From: Acidobacteriota bacterium
GTDB lineage: Bacteria; Acidobacteriota; Vicinamibacteria; Vicinamibacterales; UBA2999
Reading direction: 5' to 3'
NCBI GenBank assembly: GCA_018000455.1
Contig: JAGNJW010000006.1
Location: 62,001 to 126,000 of the forward strand
Length of the DNA stretch: 64,000 bases
Below are positions 18,884-27,781 of the stretch, piece by piece. The translations under genes and the position numbers were made by a program. The first letter of the stretch is position 1. Each line of letters begins with the position of its first letter. Below the pieces are notes generated by a model. That model was not told the origin of the DNA. It saw only the letters and a program-made list of their open reading frames with translations, and made no database searches.

Positions 18884-20074
18884 ATGACTCTGCCGGCCAA
18901 TCTCGTCGTGTTCGGGCGCCTCCTCCGGTCGGTGGGACTGGACGTGGCAACGACCGGCATCGTCCTTGCCGTCGACGCGCTGACCCGGGTGGGCGTGGCG
19001 CGCAAGCACGACGTCTATCACGCGCTGCGCACGGTGCTGGTCAGGCGCCGCGACGACGTGCCGCTCTTCGACGCGGCGTTCGACGCTTTCTGGCAGGATC
19101 ACGGCGAACGCTGGGGCCGGCGCGACTTACGCGCGATCGGCGAGCCGCGCACCGGGGTGTCGCTGCAGATCGAAGCCGTGCTGCCGGAACTCGATGCGCC
19201 GCCCGGGGATCCCGCCGAGGGCGAGGCGGCACAGCGACGACCGATCGGCGAGTTGCGCACGTGGAGCGGCGCCGAGGCCCTGCGCGATCAGGACTTCGCC
19301 GACCTGACGCCGTCGGAGCTCGCCGCGGCCCGCCGGGCGCTCGACGGGCTCGCCTGGCATCCAGGGGAACGGCGCACGCGGCGCTGGGTGCCCGGCGCCG
19401 GGCCGGGTATCGACCTCCGGCGAGCCTGGCGGAGCAGCATCGCCACCGGCGAGCTGCTCGTGCTGCCGCGGCGGACGCGCACCGTCAGGCCACGGCCACT
19501 CATCGTCTTCTGCGACGTCAGCGGTTCGATGGAGCGCTACTCGCGCATGCTGTTGCACTTCGCCCATGCCCTCACCCGCACGCATCAGCGCGTGGAGGCG
19601 TTCACGTTCTCGACGCGCTTGACGCGCATCACGCGGGAACTCGGCGCGCGACGGGTCAACGATGCGCTCGCCGCGGCTGCCAGGCGGGTGCCAGACTGGT
19701 CGGGCGGCACGCGTATCGGCGACGCGTTGCGCGCATTTCACGTGCACTGGGCGCGCTACGTCCTCAAGCGCGGCGCCGTCGTGCTCGTCGTCTCCGATGG
19801 CTGGGACCGCGGCGAGCCCCAGGCGCTCGCCGGCGAAGTGGCGCGCCTGCAGCGCAGTTGCCATCGTCTCGTGTGGGTGAGTCCGCTGCTCGGCAGCGCC
19901 GACTACCGGCCGCTCACGCGCGGACTCGTGGCGGCGCTGCCGTTCGTAGACGACTTCCTGCCGGTCCGCACGCTGGCCAATCTCGAAGACCTCGCCCGGC
20001 ATCTCGACACACTGCCGTCGCGCCGGCCGCCGCGCCGCCGCGCGGCCCAGTCGCATGGGAGACTTGCGTCATGA
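18884..20074 (+). CDS. coxE: VWA domain protein, CoxE-like
   Basis: 396 residues. The ATG at 18884, 23 bp after coxD, fits the family N-terminus; the longer frame starts inside coxD. The N-terminal half is helical (FGRLLRSVGLDV, DVYHALRTVLVRRRDD). The C-terminal half is a von Willebrand A domain with the metal motif DVSGS (211-215), then GGTRIGDAL and LVVSDGWDRGE. CoxE partners the MoxR ATPase in assembling the active site of CO-dehydrogenase-type enzymes. Confidence 0.92.
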   Translation: MTLPANLVVFGRLLRSVGLDVATTGIVLAVDALTRVGVARKHDVYHALRTVLVRRRDDVPLFDAAFDAFWQDHGERWGRRDLRAIGEPRTGVSLQIEAVLPELDAPPGDPAEGEAAQRRPIGELRTWSGAEALRDQDFADLTPSELAAARRALDGLAWHPGERRTRRWVPGAGPGIDLRRAWRSSIATGELLVLPRRTRTVRPRPLIVFCDVSGSMERYSRMLLHFAHALTRTHQRVEAFTFSTRLTRITRELGARRVNDALAAAARRVPDWSGGTRIGDALRAFHVHWARYVLKRGAVVLVVSDGWDRGEPQALAGEVARLQRSCHRLVWVSPLLGSADYRPLTRGLVAALPFVDDFLPVRTLANLEDLARHLDTLPSRRPPRRRAAQSHGRLAS

Positions 20075-20508
20075 CACTCGACGGCACCTACACGTTTCCG
20101 GCCCCGCGCGAGCGCGTGTGGGCGCTGCTCATGGATACCGACGCCATCGCCTCGTGTGTGCGTGGCTGCGAGCGGCTCGAGCCGCTCGGCGGCGATCGCT
20201 ACCAGGCGAAGCTCGTGGCCACGGTGGCGGCCATGTCCGGCTCGTACGAGGGCACCGTGGCCATGCTCGATCAGGTGGCCCCGGCGTCCTATCGCCTCGT
20301 CATCGAAGGGTCGGGCACGCACGGGTTCGTGAACGGCGAGTCGCGCATCACACTGCGCCAGGAGGGCGCCTCCACTATCGTGGATGTCACCGGCACGATG
20401 GACGTGGGTGGAACGATCGCCCGCCTGGGTCAGCGCCTCATCGGCAGCGTGTCGAAGATGATGCTCGACCGCTTCTTCGCGTGCATGCAGGGGAAGGTTC
20501 CGGCGTAG
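20071..20508 (+). CDS. coxG: CoxG-family carbon monoxide dehydrogenase accessory protein
   Basis: 145 residues of the SRPBCC/START-like fold; the ATG overlaps the coxE stop (ATGA). Signatures: FPAPRERVWALLMD near the start, a glycine-containing GDRYQAKL strand, and a C-terminal amphipathic helix (LIGSVSKMMLDRFF). CoxG of Oligotropha recruits the enzyme to the membrane. The usual longer Pro-rich tail is absent. It ends the operon; no coxF/coxI (XdhC) or coxC homologue follows. Confidence 0.9.
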   Translation: MTLDGTYTFPAPRERVWALLMDTDAIASCVRGCERLEPLGGDRYQAKLVATVAAMSGSYEGTVAMLDQVAPASYRLVIEGSGTHGFVNGESRITLRQEGASTIVDVTGTMDVGGTIARLGQRLIGSVSKMMLDRFFACMQGKVPA

Positions 20509-20511
20509 ACT
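20506..20511 (+). promoter_or_regulatory. -10 box TAGACT spanning the coxG stop codon
   Basis: TAGACT begins with the TAG stop of coxG and ends 7 nt before the ATG at 20519. This suggests the amidohydrolase has its own leaderless promoter besides any read-through. Confidence 0.4.
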
Positions 20512-20518
20512 CGCGGGC

Positions 20519-21826
20519 ATGACTCTGCACCTCCTCCGCGTGGTCGCGCTCGTCGGTTTCGTCGTCCCCGGAGTCGCATTCGCGCAGACGCCCGCGGCCG
20601 TCTCCGCCGACGCCGAACGCCGGATCGAAGCCGGCCTGCGCCAAGTCGTGACATGGCGGCGCGACTTCCACGAGCACCCCGAGCTCGGCATGATGGAGAC
20701 GCGCACGTCGAAGATCGTCGCCGACCATCTGCGGTCGCTGGGCATGGAGGTGCAGGTGGGCGTGCCCGGCGCGGCCACGGCGGTCGTCGGCGTGCTCAAG
20801 GGCGGCAAGCCCGGTCCCGTCGTGGCGCTGCGCGCCGACATGGACGGCCTGCCGGTCACCGAGCAGGTCGACCTGCCGTTCAAGTCCACGGCCAAGGCCC
20901 AGTGGAACGGCGTGGAGACGGGTGTCATGCACGCCTGCGGCCACGACAACCACATGGCGATCCTGCTCGGCGCGGCCACGGCGCTGGCCGGCATGAAAGA
21001 CCAGCTGCCGGGCACGGTGAAGTTCATCTTCCAACCCGCCGAAGAGGGCCCTGGCGGGGCCGAGCCGATGGTGAAGGCCGGCGTGCTGAAGAACCCCGAT
21101 GTGCATGCCGTGTTCGGCCTCCATGTGTTTCCGTTTCCGGCCGGGCATATCGTCTACCGGTCCGGTCCGCTCATGGCGAGCGCCGACGAGTTCACCATCA
21201 CCATCACCGGCCGGCAGACACACGGCGCCGTGCCGTGGGGCGGCGTCGATCCGATCGTCATTGGCGCGCAGATCGTCACCGGCTTCCAGTCGATCGTGGC
21301 GCGCCAGGTGAACATCGCCGAGGCGCCGGCGGTGGTGACGGTGGGGAAGTTCACGGGCGGCAACCGCTCGAACATCATTCCAGACACGGTGGAGCTCGTC
21401 GGCACGATCCGTGCCTTCGACGAAGGAGAGCGCACGAAGATCCGGCAGCGCGTGCGCGACATCGCGGTCAAGTACGCCGAGGCGTCAGGCGCCACCGCGA
21501 AGGTGGAGTTCGGGCTCGGCTATCCGGTGACGAAGAATGACCCGGCGCTGACCGAGCGCATGGTGCCGACGCTCAAGCGCGTCGCCGGAGAGGCGCAGGT
21601 GAAGGTGGGCGCGCTCACCGGCACCGCTGAAGACTTCTCCTACTTCCAGCAGGACGTGCCCGGTCTCTTCTTCTTCCTCGGCGTGACGCCGCCGTCGCAG
21701 GATGCGTCGAAGGCGGCGCTCAACCACTCGCCGCTCTTCTTCGCCGATGAGACCGCGCTGCCGGTGGGAGTGCGCGCGATGACCCACCTCACGCTCGACT
21801 ACCTGTTCGGCCCTACGGCACGATGA
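20519..21826 (+). CDS. Exported M20-family metallo-amidohydrolase
   Basis: 435 residues, signal peptide 1-22 (ending AFAQ). M20D-type peptidase/amidohydrolase like hippurate hydrolase and IAA-amino acid hydrolases. Metal ligands: HACGHDNH (138-145) and the EEGPGG segment (E175/E176), with later AEDFSYF and the terminal NHSPLFFADE. It cleaves N-acyl amino acids or small peptides outside the cytoplasm. It is not obviously related to the cox genes it follows. The 3' end overlaps the convergent surface-protein gene by 14 nt. Confidence 0.93.
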   Translation: MTLHLLRVVALVGFVVPGVAFAQTPAAVSADAERRIEAGLRQVVTWRRDFHEHPELGMMETRTSKIVADHLRSLGMEVQVGVPGAATAVVGVLKGGKPGPVVALRADMDGLPVTEQVDLPFKSTAKAQWNGVETGVMHACGHDNHMAILLGAATALAGMKDQLPGTVKFIFQPAEEGPGGAEPMVKAGVLKNPDVHAVFGLHVFPFPAGHIVYRSGPLMASADEFTITITGRQTHGAVPWGGVDPIVIGAQIVTGFQSIVARQVNIAEAPAVVTVGKFTGGNRSNIIPDTVELVGTIRAFDEGERTKIRQRVRDIAVKYAEASGATAKVEFGLGYPVTKNDPALTERMVPTLKRVAGEAQVKVGALTGTAEDFSYFQQDVPGLFFFLGVTPPSQDASKAALNHSPLFFADETALPVGVRAMTHLTLDYLFGPTAR

Positions 21827-22649
21827 GCGGAGTGTCGAGGCGCACGCGCAGGATGGTGCCCGCCGGCAAAGTGACGTCCTGGCCTTCGGTAGCGGCAATC
21901 ACGCCGCCGCCGCCGACGAGAATGCCGGTCAGCACGCCCTTGAAGCCGCCGAGGATGCCGCCGATGATTGCGCCCACGCCGGCGCCGGCGCCAATCTTCG
22001 CGGTGTCGCCCTTGAGGCCTTCACTCTCGAGCGCCTGCAGCACCGTGGCCCGCACCTTCATCGTCTCGTTGCGCACGGTCACCTGATCGAACAGCAACGT
22101 CAACGAGCCCTTGCGGTCGATGCGGCCCGGCCGGTTCACCGTCGTCACCGTGCCACGGAAGACCGAGCCGGCCGGCACCAGCACGTGGTCTTGATTGTCG
22201 ATGTTGAGCACCGTCGTCGCCTCGATGCGGTCCTCGACCTTGGCCGTGGCCGTGGTGAGGGTCGACAGCAACCGCACGTCGACCTCGGTGCCGACCGGCA
22301 GCTCGCGAGCGCCGCCAGATGGCGCCGAGGTGCTCAGGCCGCGCGACGCCGCCTGCGCCCGCATGCGGATGCGGTCTAGCCGCGTGCGGACATCGGCCAC
22401 CTCGCTCTGCGACACCTTGCCCTCGCGGCGCAGCTTGCCGCGCAGGTAGGCGATGTCGTCGCGCACCTCATCCAGCTCGCCGTCGAGCGAGCCGGCCTGG
22501 GCGGCGTCACGGCTGCGCGCCTGGGCGACGTCGGCGGCGACCGTGGCCGCCGAGTCCTCGAGCGTTTGCAGATCGGCCGTGGTCACCTGCTCGGCGGCGA
22601 CGGTGGTGGTGAGGGCGAGGAGGGAAGTGGCAAGGGCGAGTCGGAACAT
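21813..22649 (-). CDS. Exported coiled-coil / glycine-zipper protein, unknown function
   Basis: 278 residues. Signal peptide 1-19 (ending VAAEQ). Residues 20-95 form a charged helical region (ADVAQARSRDAAQAG, DELDEVRDDIAYLRGKL). A beta-rich part follows with PVGTEVDVRLLSTLTT and FRGTVTTVNRPGRID, a form often seen in outer-membrane or cell-surface proteins. A Gly zipper (about 222-252: GAGVGAIIGGILGG, GGGGVIAA) could insert into a membrane, and the end is LPAGTILRVRLDTPL. Probably envelope-associated. A GGAGG Shine-Dalgarno precedes the ATG. The same part is repeated in miniature at the C-terminus, suggesting a duplicated strand motif. Confidence 0.75.
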   Translation of the reverse strand: MFRLALATSLLALTTTVAAEQVTTADLQTLEDSAATVAADVAQARSRDAAQAGSLDGELDEVRDDIAYLRGKLRREGKVSQSEVADVRTRLDRIRMRAQAASRGLSTSAPSGGARELPVGTEVDVRLLSTLTTATAKVEDRIEATTVLNIDNQDHVLVPAGSVFRGTVTTVNRPGRIDRKGSLTLLFDQVTVRNETMKVRATVLQALESEGLKGDTAKIGAGAGVGAIIGGILGGFKGVLTGILVGGGGVIAATEGQDVTLPAGTILRVRLDTPLIVP

Positions 22650-22878
22650 CAAGGCCTCCGCGGGAGTGTTGGTCCAGTATGGCCGCTCCACGGCCGGCAA
22701 ATGCGGTCGCGAACCGGTCGAGCTGGTGCCGGACCAACGTCGGCGGGGCGGCCCACGGGCGGTCAGACCGGCACTACTTGTGACGCAGCGCCGGCCGTGG
22801 TGGTTTCCCCCGACAGCGGCGGCCGGCCGCCCAGTTGAGATATCCTGCGGGCGCCTTCCCACCTTCAGGAGCCATCGA

Positions 22879-23799
22879 ATGAGCGTCACCCGCCGCGATT
22901 GTCTCGCCACCTCTGCTTCCACGCTGGCCTTGGGCCTCGGCCACGGCACGCTCTTCGCCCAGCCCGCCCAGGCGCCGCCGGTGACGAGCTTCTCGGACCT
23001 GCGTCGCGGCGTCGGCATCTTCAAGGGCAGCGGCGGCACGATTGGCTACCTCGTCAACGGGGCCGGCGCCGTGGCCATCGACAGCCAGTTCGCCAACACC
23101 GCCGCGATCGCCGTGGCCGGGCTGAAGCAGCGCTCGCCGCAGGGTATCGAGATGCTGCTCAACACCCACCATCACGGTGACCACACCGGTGGCAACCTGG
23201 TGTTTCGCGGCGCCGTCAAGCGCATCGTGGCCCATGTGAAGTGCCTCGAGTGGCACCGGAAGACCGCCGCGGCGGCCAAGAGCGAGTCGCAGACGTCGTT
23301 TGCCGACACTACCTTCACCGACAGCTGGAAGACCAGCTTCGGTGATGAGACCATTCAGGCCCGTTACTACGGCGCCGGCCACACGAGCGGCGATGCCGTT
23401 TACCACCTCGAGAAGGCCAACGTCGTTCACATGGGCGACCTGCTCTTCAACCGCGCGCATCCGAACATCGACCGGGCGGCTGGCGCCTCGACGGCCAGCG
23501 GGATCACCGTCCTCGAGAAGGTCGGCAAGGCCCACTCGAACGACGCGATCTTCATCGCCGGCCACGCCAAGGACGACGCGGTGCAGTGCACCAAGCCCGA
23601 CCTGATGCGCTTCCGCGACTATCTCTCGCTGTGCATGGATACGGCGCGGAAGGCCATCGCCGCCGGCGAGTCGAAGGACGAGCTGCAGAAAAGGATGACG
23701 GTGCTTCCCGGGTTCGAGGACAACGCGTCACCGAACGCGCGCCTCACGCTCGGCTTCGTGCTCGGGCTCTGCTACGACGAGCTGTCGGAGGCGAAGTGA
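22879..23799 (+). CDS. MBL-fold metallo-hydrolase with Tat-like signal
   Basis: 306 residues; ATG behind CAGGAG. Residues 1-28 contain a twin arginine (TRRDCLATSAS) and a hydrophobic stretch, suggesting Tat export. Metallo-beta-lactamase fold: HHHGDH at 97-102, GAGHTSGD, HMGDLLF and IAGHA give the usual two-metal site. It resembles quinoprotein-relay and glyoxalase-II-like members; substrate unknown. The downstream BNR gene starts on the stop codon (TGATG), so they are coupled. The 229-bp gap before it holds a TATCCT box near 22842 and nothing else. Confidence 0.9.
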   Translation: MSVTRRDCLATSASTLALGLGHGTLFAQPAQAPPVTSFSDLRRGVGIFKGSGGTIGYLVNGAGAVAIDSQFANTAAIAVAGLKQRSPQGIEMLLNTHHHGDHTGGNLVFRGAVKRIVAHVKCLEWHRKTAAAAKSESQTSFADTTFTDSWKTSFGDETIQARYYGAGHTSGDAVYHLEKANVVHMGDLLFNRAHPNIDRAAGASTASGITVLEKVGKAHSNDAIFIAGHAKDDAVQCTKPDLMRFRDYLSLCMDTARKAIAAGESKDELQKRMTVLPGFEDNASPNARLTLGFVLGLCYDELSEAK

Positions 23800-26700
23800 T
23801 GCCTAAGAGTGCGCTGCCGCTCACGCTGTGCGCTCTCGTGGCGCTCGCCACAGCCCTCGCCGCGCAGGCGCCGCCGGCCCGCACGCCGGCCATGACCGAG
23901 GCATCGGCCGGCAGTGGACCGCTCGACCGCCTGGCGTTCCGCCAGATCGGGCCTGGCGCGCCCTCGGGCCGGATCGACGATCTCGCCGTGCTCGAGAGCG
24001 ATCCGTCGACGTTCTACGTGGCGGCCGCGACCGGCGGCATCCACAAGACGACCAACAACGGCGTGACGTTCACGCCGGTCTTCGACAACGAGAGCACGTC
24101 GTCGGTGGGCGATGTCGCGATTGCGCCGACCGACGCCAACCTGATCTGGGCCGGCACCGGCGAGAACAACAACCGCCAGTCGTCGTCGTGGGGCGACGGT
24201 ATCTTCAAGAGCAGCGACGGCGGACGCTCGTGGAAGAACATGGGCCTCCGAACCAGCAAGCACATCGCCCGCGTCATCGTCGACCCGGTGGATTTCAACG
24301 TCGTGCACGTGGCGGCGCTCGGTGACCTGTGGGCGACTGGCGGCGAGCGCGGTGTCTACCGCACGCTCGACGGCGGACTCACCTGGGACCGGACACTGCA
24401 CGTCGACGACGACACCGGGGCCACCGAACTGGTGATGGACCCGGCCAACAACAGCGTGCTCTACGCCGCCACCTACCAGCGGCGACGCGCGCAGTGGGGC
24501 ATGAACGGCGGCGGCGCCGGCAGCGGCATCTGGAAGTCGGTGGATGCCGGCGAGACGTGGACGAAGATCGAAACCGGAATTCCGGCCGGCCCCAAGGGCC
24601 GCATCGGTCTCGACATCTACCGCGCCAATCCGAACGTGCTCTACGCGCGCGTCGAGCACGCCACCGAGGGCGGCGTCTACCGCACCGACGACGCCGGCGC
24701 CACCTGGCGCAAGATGAGCGACGTCAATCCGCGCCCGATGTACTTCAGCCAGATTCGCGTCGACCCACAGACCGACTCTCGCATCTACGTGCTCGGCGTG
24801 CAGTTGCACGTGTCGGACGACGGCGGCCGGACGTTCCGCACCGACGGCGCCAGCCGCATCCACGTCGACTTCCACGCCCTGTGGATCAATCCGGCCAACC
24901 CGAAGCACCTCATCCTCGGCGGCGATGGCGGCGTGAGCACCTCGCACGATCGCGCCGCCACCTGGCAGTACTTCCCCAACCTCGTGCTGGCGCAGGCGTA
25001 TCACGTGGCCTTCGACATGCGGACGCCGTTCTACCACGTGTGCGCCGGGCTGCAGGACAACAACACCTGGTGCGGCCCGAGCGGCACGCGCACCAACTCC
25101 GGCATCGCCAACGACGACTGGTACGTCGTGAACGGTGGCGATGGCTTCCAGCCCCTCATGGACCCAAGCGACCCGAACGTCGTGTATGCGGAGTCTCAGG
25201 ATGGCCGCATGAACCGCATCGATCGGACGACCAACGAGCGCACGGCCGTGCGTCCGGAGCCGCTCGAAGCCAAGGAGGGGGAGCCGTCGCAGTTCCGCTA
25301 CAACTGGGACACGGCGATGCAGCTGTCACCGCACGACCCCTCCACCATCTTCATCGGGGCCCAGATGCTGATGAAGTCGAGCGACAGAGGCCGCTCCTAT
25401 GCGCCCATCAGCGGCGACCTCTCGACCAACACCAACCGCGAAACCCTGTCGATCATGGACACGAGCGACAAGGAGGTCAAGATCGCAAGAAACGACGGCG
25501 TCTCCGCCTGGGGCACGATCGTGACGCTTGAGGAGTCGGCGCGCCGGGCCGGCATCATCTGGACGGGCACCGACGACGGCGTCGTGAGCGTCACGCGCGA
25601 TGCCGGCAAGACGTGGAGCAACGTCACCGCGCACTTCGCCGGCGTGCCCAAGTGGACCTATGTGTCTGACGTGGTGCCCTCGCAGCACAGCGACGGCACC
25701 GCCTACATCACCTTCGACGGGCACCGTGGCGGCGACTACGACACGTATGTCTTCGCCACCGCCGACTTCGGCGCCACGACGCGTTCGATCGCGGGCAACC
25801 TGCCGAAGGGCGAGGTCGCGCGCACGATCCTCGAGGATCCGAAGAACGCCGACCTGCTCTACCTGGGGACGGAGACCGGCCTGTGGGTGTCGCACAACCG
25901 CGGCGGCCAGTGGACGCGCGTCAAGGCGAACCTGCCGACGACGCCCATCTACGAGATGAAGATCCATCCACGCGACAACGACCTGATTCTCGCCACGCAC
26001 GCGCGCGGCGTCTGGATTCTCGACGACGTCGGCATCATTCAGCAGTGGTCGAAGGCCGCCGCGGCCGGCACCTTCGCCTTCCAGCCGGAACCGGCGATGG
26101 CCTTCAACCAGGCCAACGACAAGATGAAGGGCTTCGAGGGCGACATGCAGTTCCTCGGGCTCAACCCGGCCCCTGGCGCGACCCTGGCCTACCGGCTGGC
26201 AAGCGATGCGAAGCAGGTGAGCTGGATCATCCGTGACGGCAGCACCCAGGTGCGCGAGCTGAGTGGTGACGACATGAAGAGCCGCAACACCGCCGGCCTG
26301 CACATCGTGAAGTGGGACTTGCGGGTGCAGCCGCTGGCGCCGTTGACGCCGCCCCCGGGCGCACCGGCCTCCGGCGGCGGCGGTGGCGGTGGCGGCTTCG
26401 GTGGCAGCGGCAACAACGGGCCGTACGTGCTGCCCGGCAGCTACCGCGCGACGCTGCGCGTCGACGGCAAGGACCTCCAGACCGTGGACGTGACCGTGGC
26501 CGGCGACCCCGACATCACGATCACCGATGCCGATCGCAGGACGTGGTTCGAAACGGCCAGGAGCCTCCACGAACTGCAGGCCGAGGCCAACGGCGCCGCC
26601 GAGATCGTGCAGAACGCCAGCGCCCAGATCACGCTGCTCAAGCAGCAGACGGGTGACCTTACCATCCCGCCGGCCGTGAAGACGTCGATGGACGCGCTCA

Positions 26701-26978
26701 GCACCGAGCTCGAACGTCTGCGCCGGCGCCTCGGGCTGGGCGGCGGTGGCGGCGGATTCGGAGGCGGCGCCGAGAACGTGCGCGGGCGCATCGGCCAGCT
26801 CAAGGGCGCCATCATGGGCTCGACCTCGGTGCCGACCACGACGCAGATGGCCATGATCCGCGAGGTGCGGGCGGCGCTGCCAAAGGTCGTCGAGGAGGCC
26901 AACGCGGCCGGCCGGAAGATGCCGGCGCTGGTGCGTGATCTCGTCGCCGCCGGCGTGATCTTCACGCCGGTGAAGTAA
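23799..26978 (+). CDS. Large secreted BNR/sortilin-like beta-propeller protein
   Basis: 1059 residues. ATG 23799 overlaps the previous stop by 1 nt and opens a signal peptide (1-22, ending LAAQ). The bulk (about 35-760) is built of BNR/Asp-box repeats typical of VPS10/sortilin propellers: IHKTTNNGVTF, IFKSSDGGRSW, VYRTLDGGLTW, IWKSVDAGETW, VYRTDDAGATW, VSVTRDAGKTW. A beta domain with a Gly-rich linker follows (near 860-875), then a C-terminal helical region with another poly-Gly loop. Such proteins are called glycosyl hydrolases in many annotations, but no catalytic residues of a hydrolase are evident; binding is more likely. Confidence 0.9.
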   Translation: MPKSALPLTLCALVALATALAAQAPPARTPAMTEASAGSGPLDRLAFRQIGPGAPSGRIDDLAVLESDPSTFYVAAATGGIHKTTNNGVTFTPVFDNESTSSVGDVAIAPTDANLIWAGTGENNNRQSSSWGDGIFKSSDGGRSWKNMGLRTSKHIARVIVDPVDFNVVHVAALGDLWATGGERGVYRTLDGGLTWDRTLHVDDDTGATELVMDPANNSVLYAATYQRRRAQWGMNGGGAGSGIWKSVDAGETWTKIETGIPAGPKGRIGLDIYRANPNVLYARVEHATEGGVYRTDDAGATWRKMSDVNPRPMYFSQIRVDPQTDSRIYVLGVQLHVSDDGGRTFRTDGASRIHVDFHALWINPANPKHLILGGDGGVSTSHDRAATWQYFPNLVLAQAYHVAFDMRTPFYHVCAGLQDNNTWCGPSGTRTNSGIANDDWYVVNGGDGFQPLMDPSDPNVVYAESQDGRMNRIDRTTNERTAVRPEPLEAKEGEPSQFRYNWDTAMQLSPHDPSTIFIGAQMLMKSSDRGRSYAPISGDLSTNTNRETLSIMDTSDKEVKIARNDGVSAWGTIVTLEESARRAGIIWTGTDDGVVSVTRDAGKTWSNVTAHFAGVPKWTYVSDVVPSQHSDGTAYITFDGHRGGDYDTYVFATADFGATTRSIAGNLPKGEVARTILEDPKNADLLYLGTETGLWVSHNRGGQWTRVKANLPTTPIYEMKIHPRDNDLILATHARGVWILDDVGIIQQWSKAAAAGTFAFQPEPAMAFNQANDKMKGFEGDMQFLGLNPAPGATLAYRLASDAKQVSWIIRDGSTQVRELSGDDMKSRNTAGLHIVKWDLRVQPLAPLTPPPGAPASGGGGGGGGFGGSGNNGPYVLPGSYRATLRVDGKDLQTVDVTVAGDPDITITDADRRTWFETARSLHELQAEANGAAEIVQNASAQITLLKQQTGDLTIPPAVKTSMDALSTELERLRRRLGLGGGGGGFGGGAENVRGRIGQLKGAIMGSTSVPTTTQMAMIREVRAALPKVVEEANAAGRKMPALVRDLVAAGVIFTPVK

Positions 26979-27011
26979 TGCCGGCGGGACGTGCCCTGCA
27001 GGCGGCCTAGG

Positions 27012-27737
27012 CTAGGCGGTCTCCAGCACCGGCACATCGTGCCGCGCGGTGAGCGCCAACATCCGTCGCAGCACGTCGGCGTGACGCTCGGCATCGTGGG
27101 GCGGGCCCATCGAGGCGCCGAGGGGCGCCTCGACCGCCAGCGCCCGGGGTGGCGCCAGCTTGCGCGTGATGTCGGGCAGCACGGTGAGCGAGACCGTCGC
27201 GATGCCGCGCCGTTCGAGCGCCACCTGGACCAGACTCACGGTCTGGTGACACATCGGTCACACCGGGACGAGCAGCGCGATGTCGACGCCGTCGCGTGCG
27301 AGCAGCTCGGCGGCGGCCGGCGCCGACTCTTCGATCAGACGCTCCGGCCGCGTGATCGAGCCCATGAACGACAGATGCCTCGGCGCCACCTCGCCGATGA
27401 CGCCGGCAGCGGCCAGCCCGCGCAGCCGGTCGAGCGGGAAGGCTACGTTGCGATCGGCGGCGATCGGCGCCGGATCGAAGGCGTCGCTCTTGTGGTGCAT
27501 GGTGAGCGCCGCCACCTCCGCATCACCCGCCAGCGTGCGGAACGACCAGTCGCCGTACTCGAGGTCGAGGTCGAACGGCGTGTCCCCGGGCATCACGAGG
27601 CCGGCCGAGGTCACGAGCGCCACCCGTGCCTCGGCCAGAGCATGATGCAATACGGCCGGCGCGACCGCGCCGGTCCGATGCCACCGGTAGGTGCGCAGCA
27701 GGAACCGGTGCCTGAACGGCAGGTCGGTGGGATACAT
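27012..27737 (-). CDS. GrdB-like selenoprotein with in-frame UGA (Sec160)
   Basis: 241 codons on the minus strand, with an in-frame TGA at 27260-27258 read as selenocysteine 160. Translation through it is homologous on both sides: upstream VALVTSAGLVMPGD, YGDWSFR, KSDAFDP and APRHLSFMGSITRPERL; at the site IALLVPV-U-PMCHQT; downstream VALERRGIATVSLTVLP and PPRALAVEAPLG. This is the glycine/sarcosine/betaine reductase selenoprotein B-like family, whose homologues I recall having Cys or Sec in a (C/U)PxCHQT redox motif. A SECIS-like hairpin starts 10 nt after the UGA. Start ATG 27737 lies 45 bp after the AGCS transporter stop, so the two may share a transcript. Without recoding there would be two broken halves. 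The reaction is unknown; a thiol/selenol reductase is inferred. Confidence 0.8.
27229..27247 (-). promoter_or_regulatory. SECIS-like hairpin downstream of the in-frame UGA
   Basis: In the mRNA sense, ACCAGAC-CGUGA-GUCUGGU forms a perfect 7-bp stem with a 5-nt loop. It begins 10 nt after the UGA, putting the loop 17 nt away with G as its second base. This fits the general bacterial SECIS pattern (short apical loop with an early G, roughly 16-37 nt from the UGA). Confidence 0.65.
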
Positions 27738-27781
27738 CAGCGTGAAAGCCGCGATCGCGCGCGGCGCCGTGGCGCGGTGTC

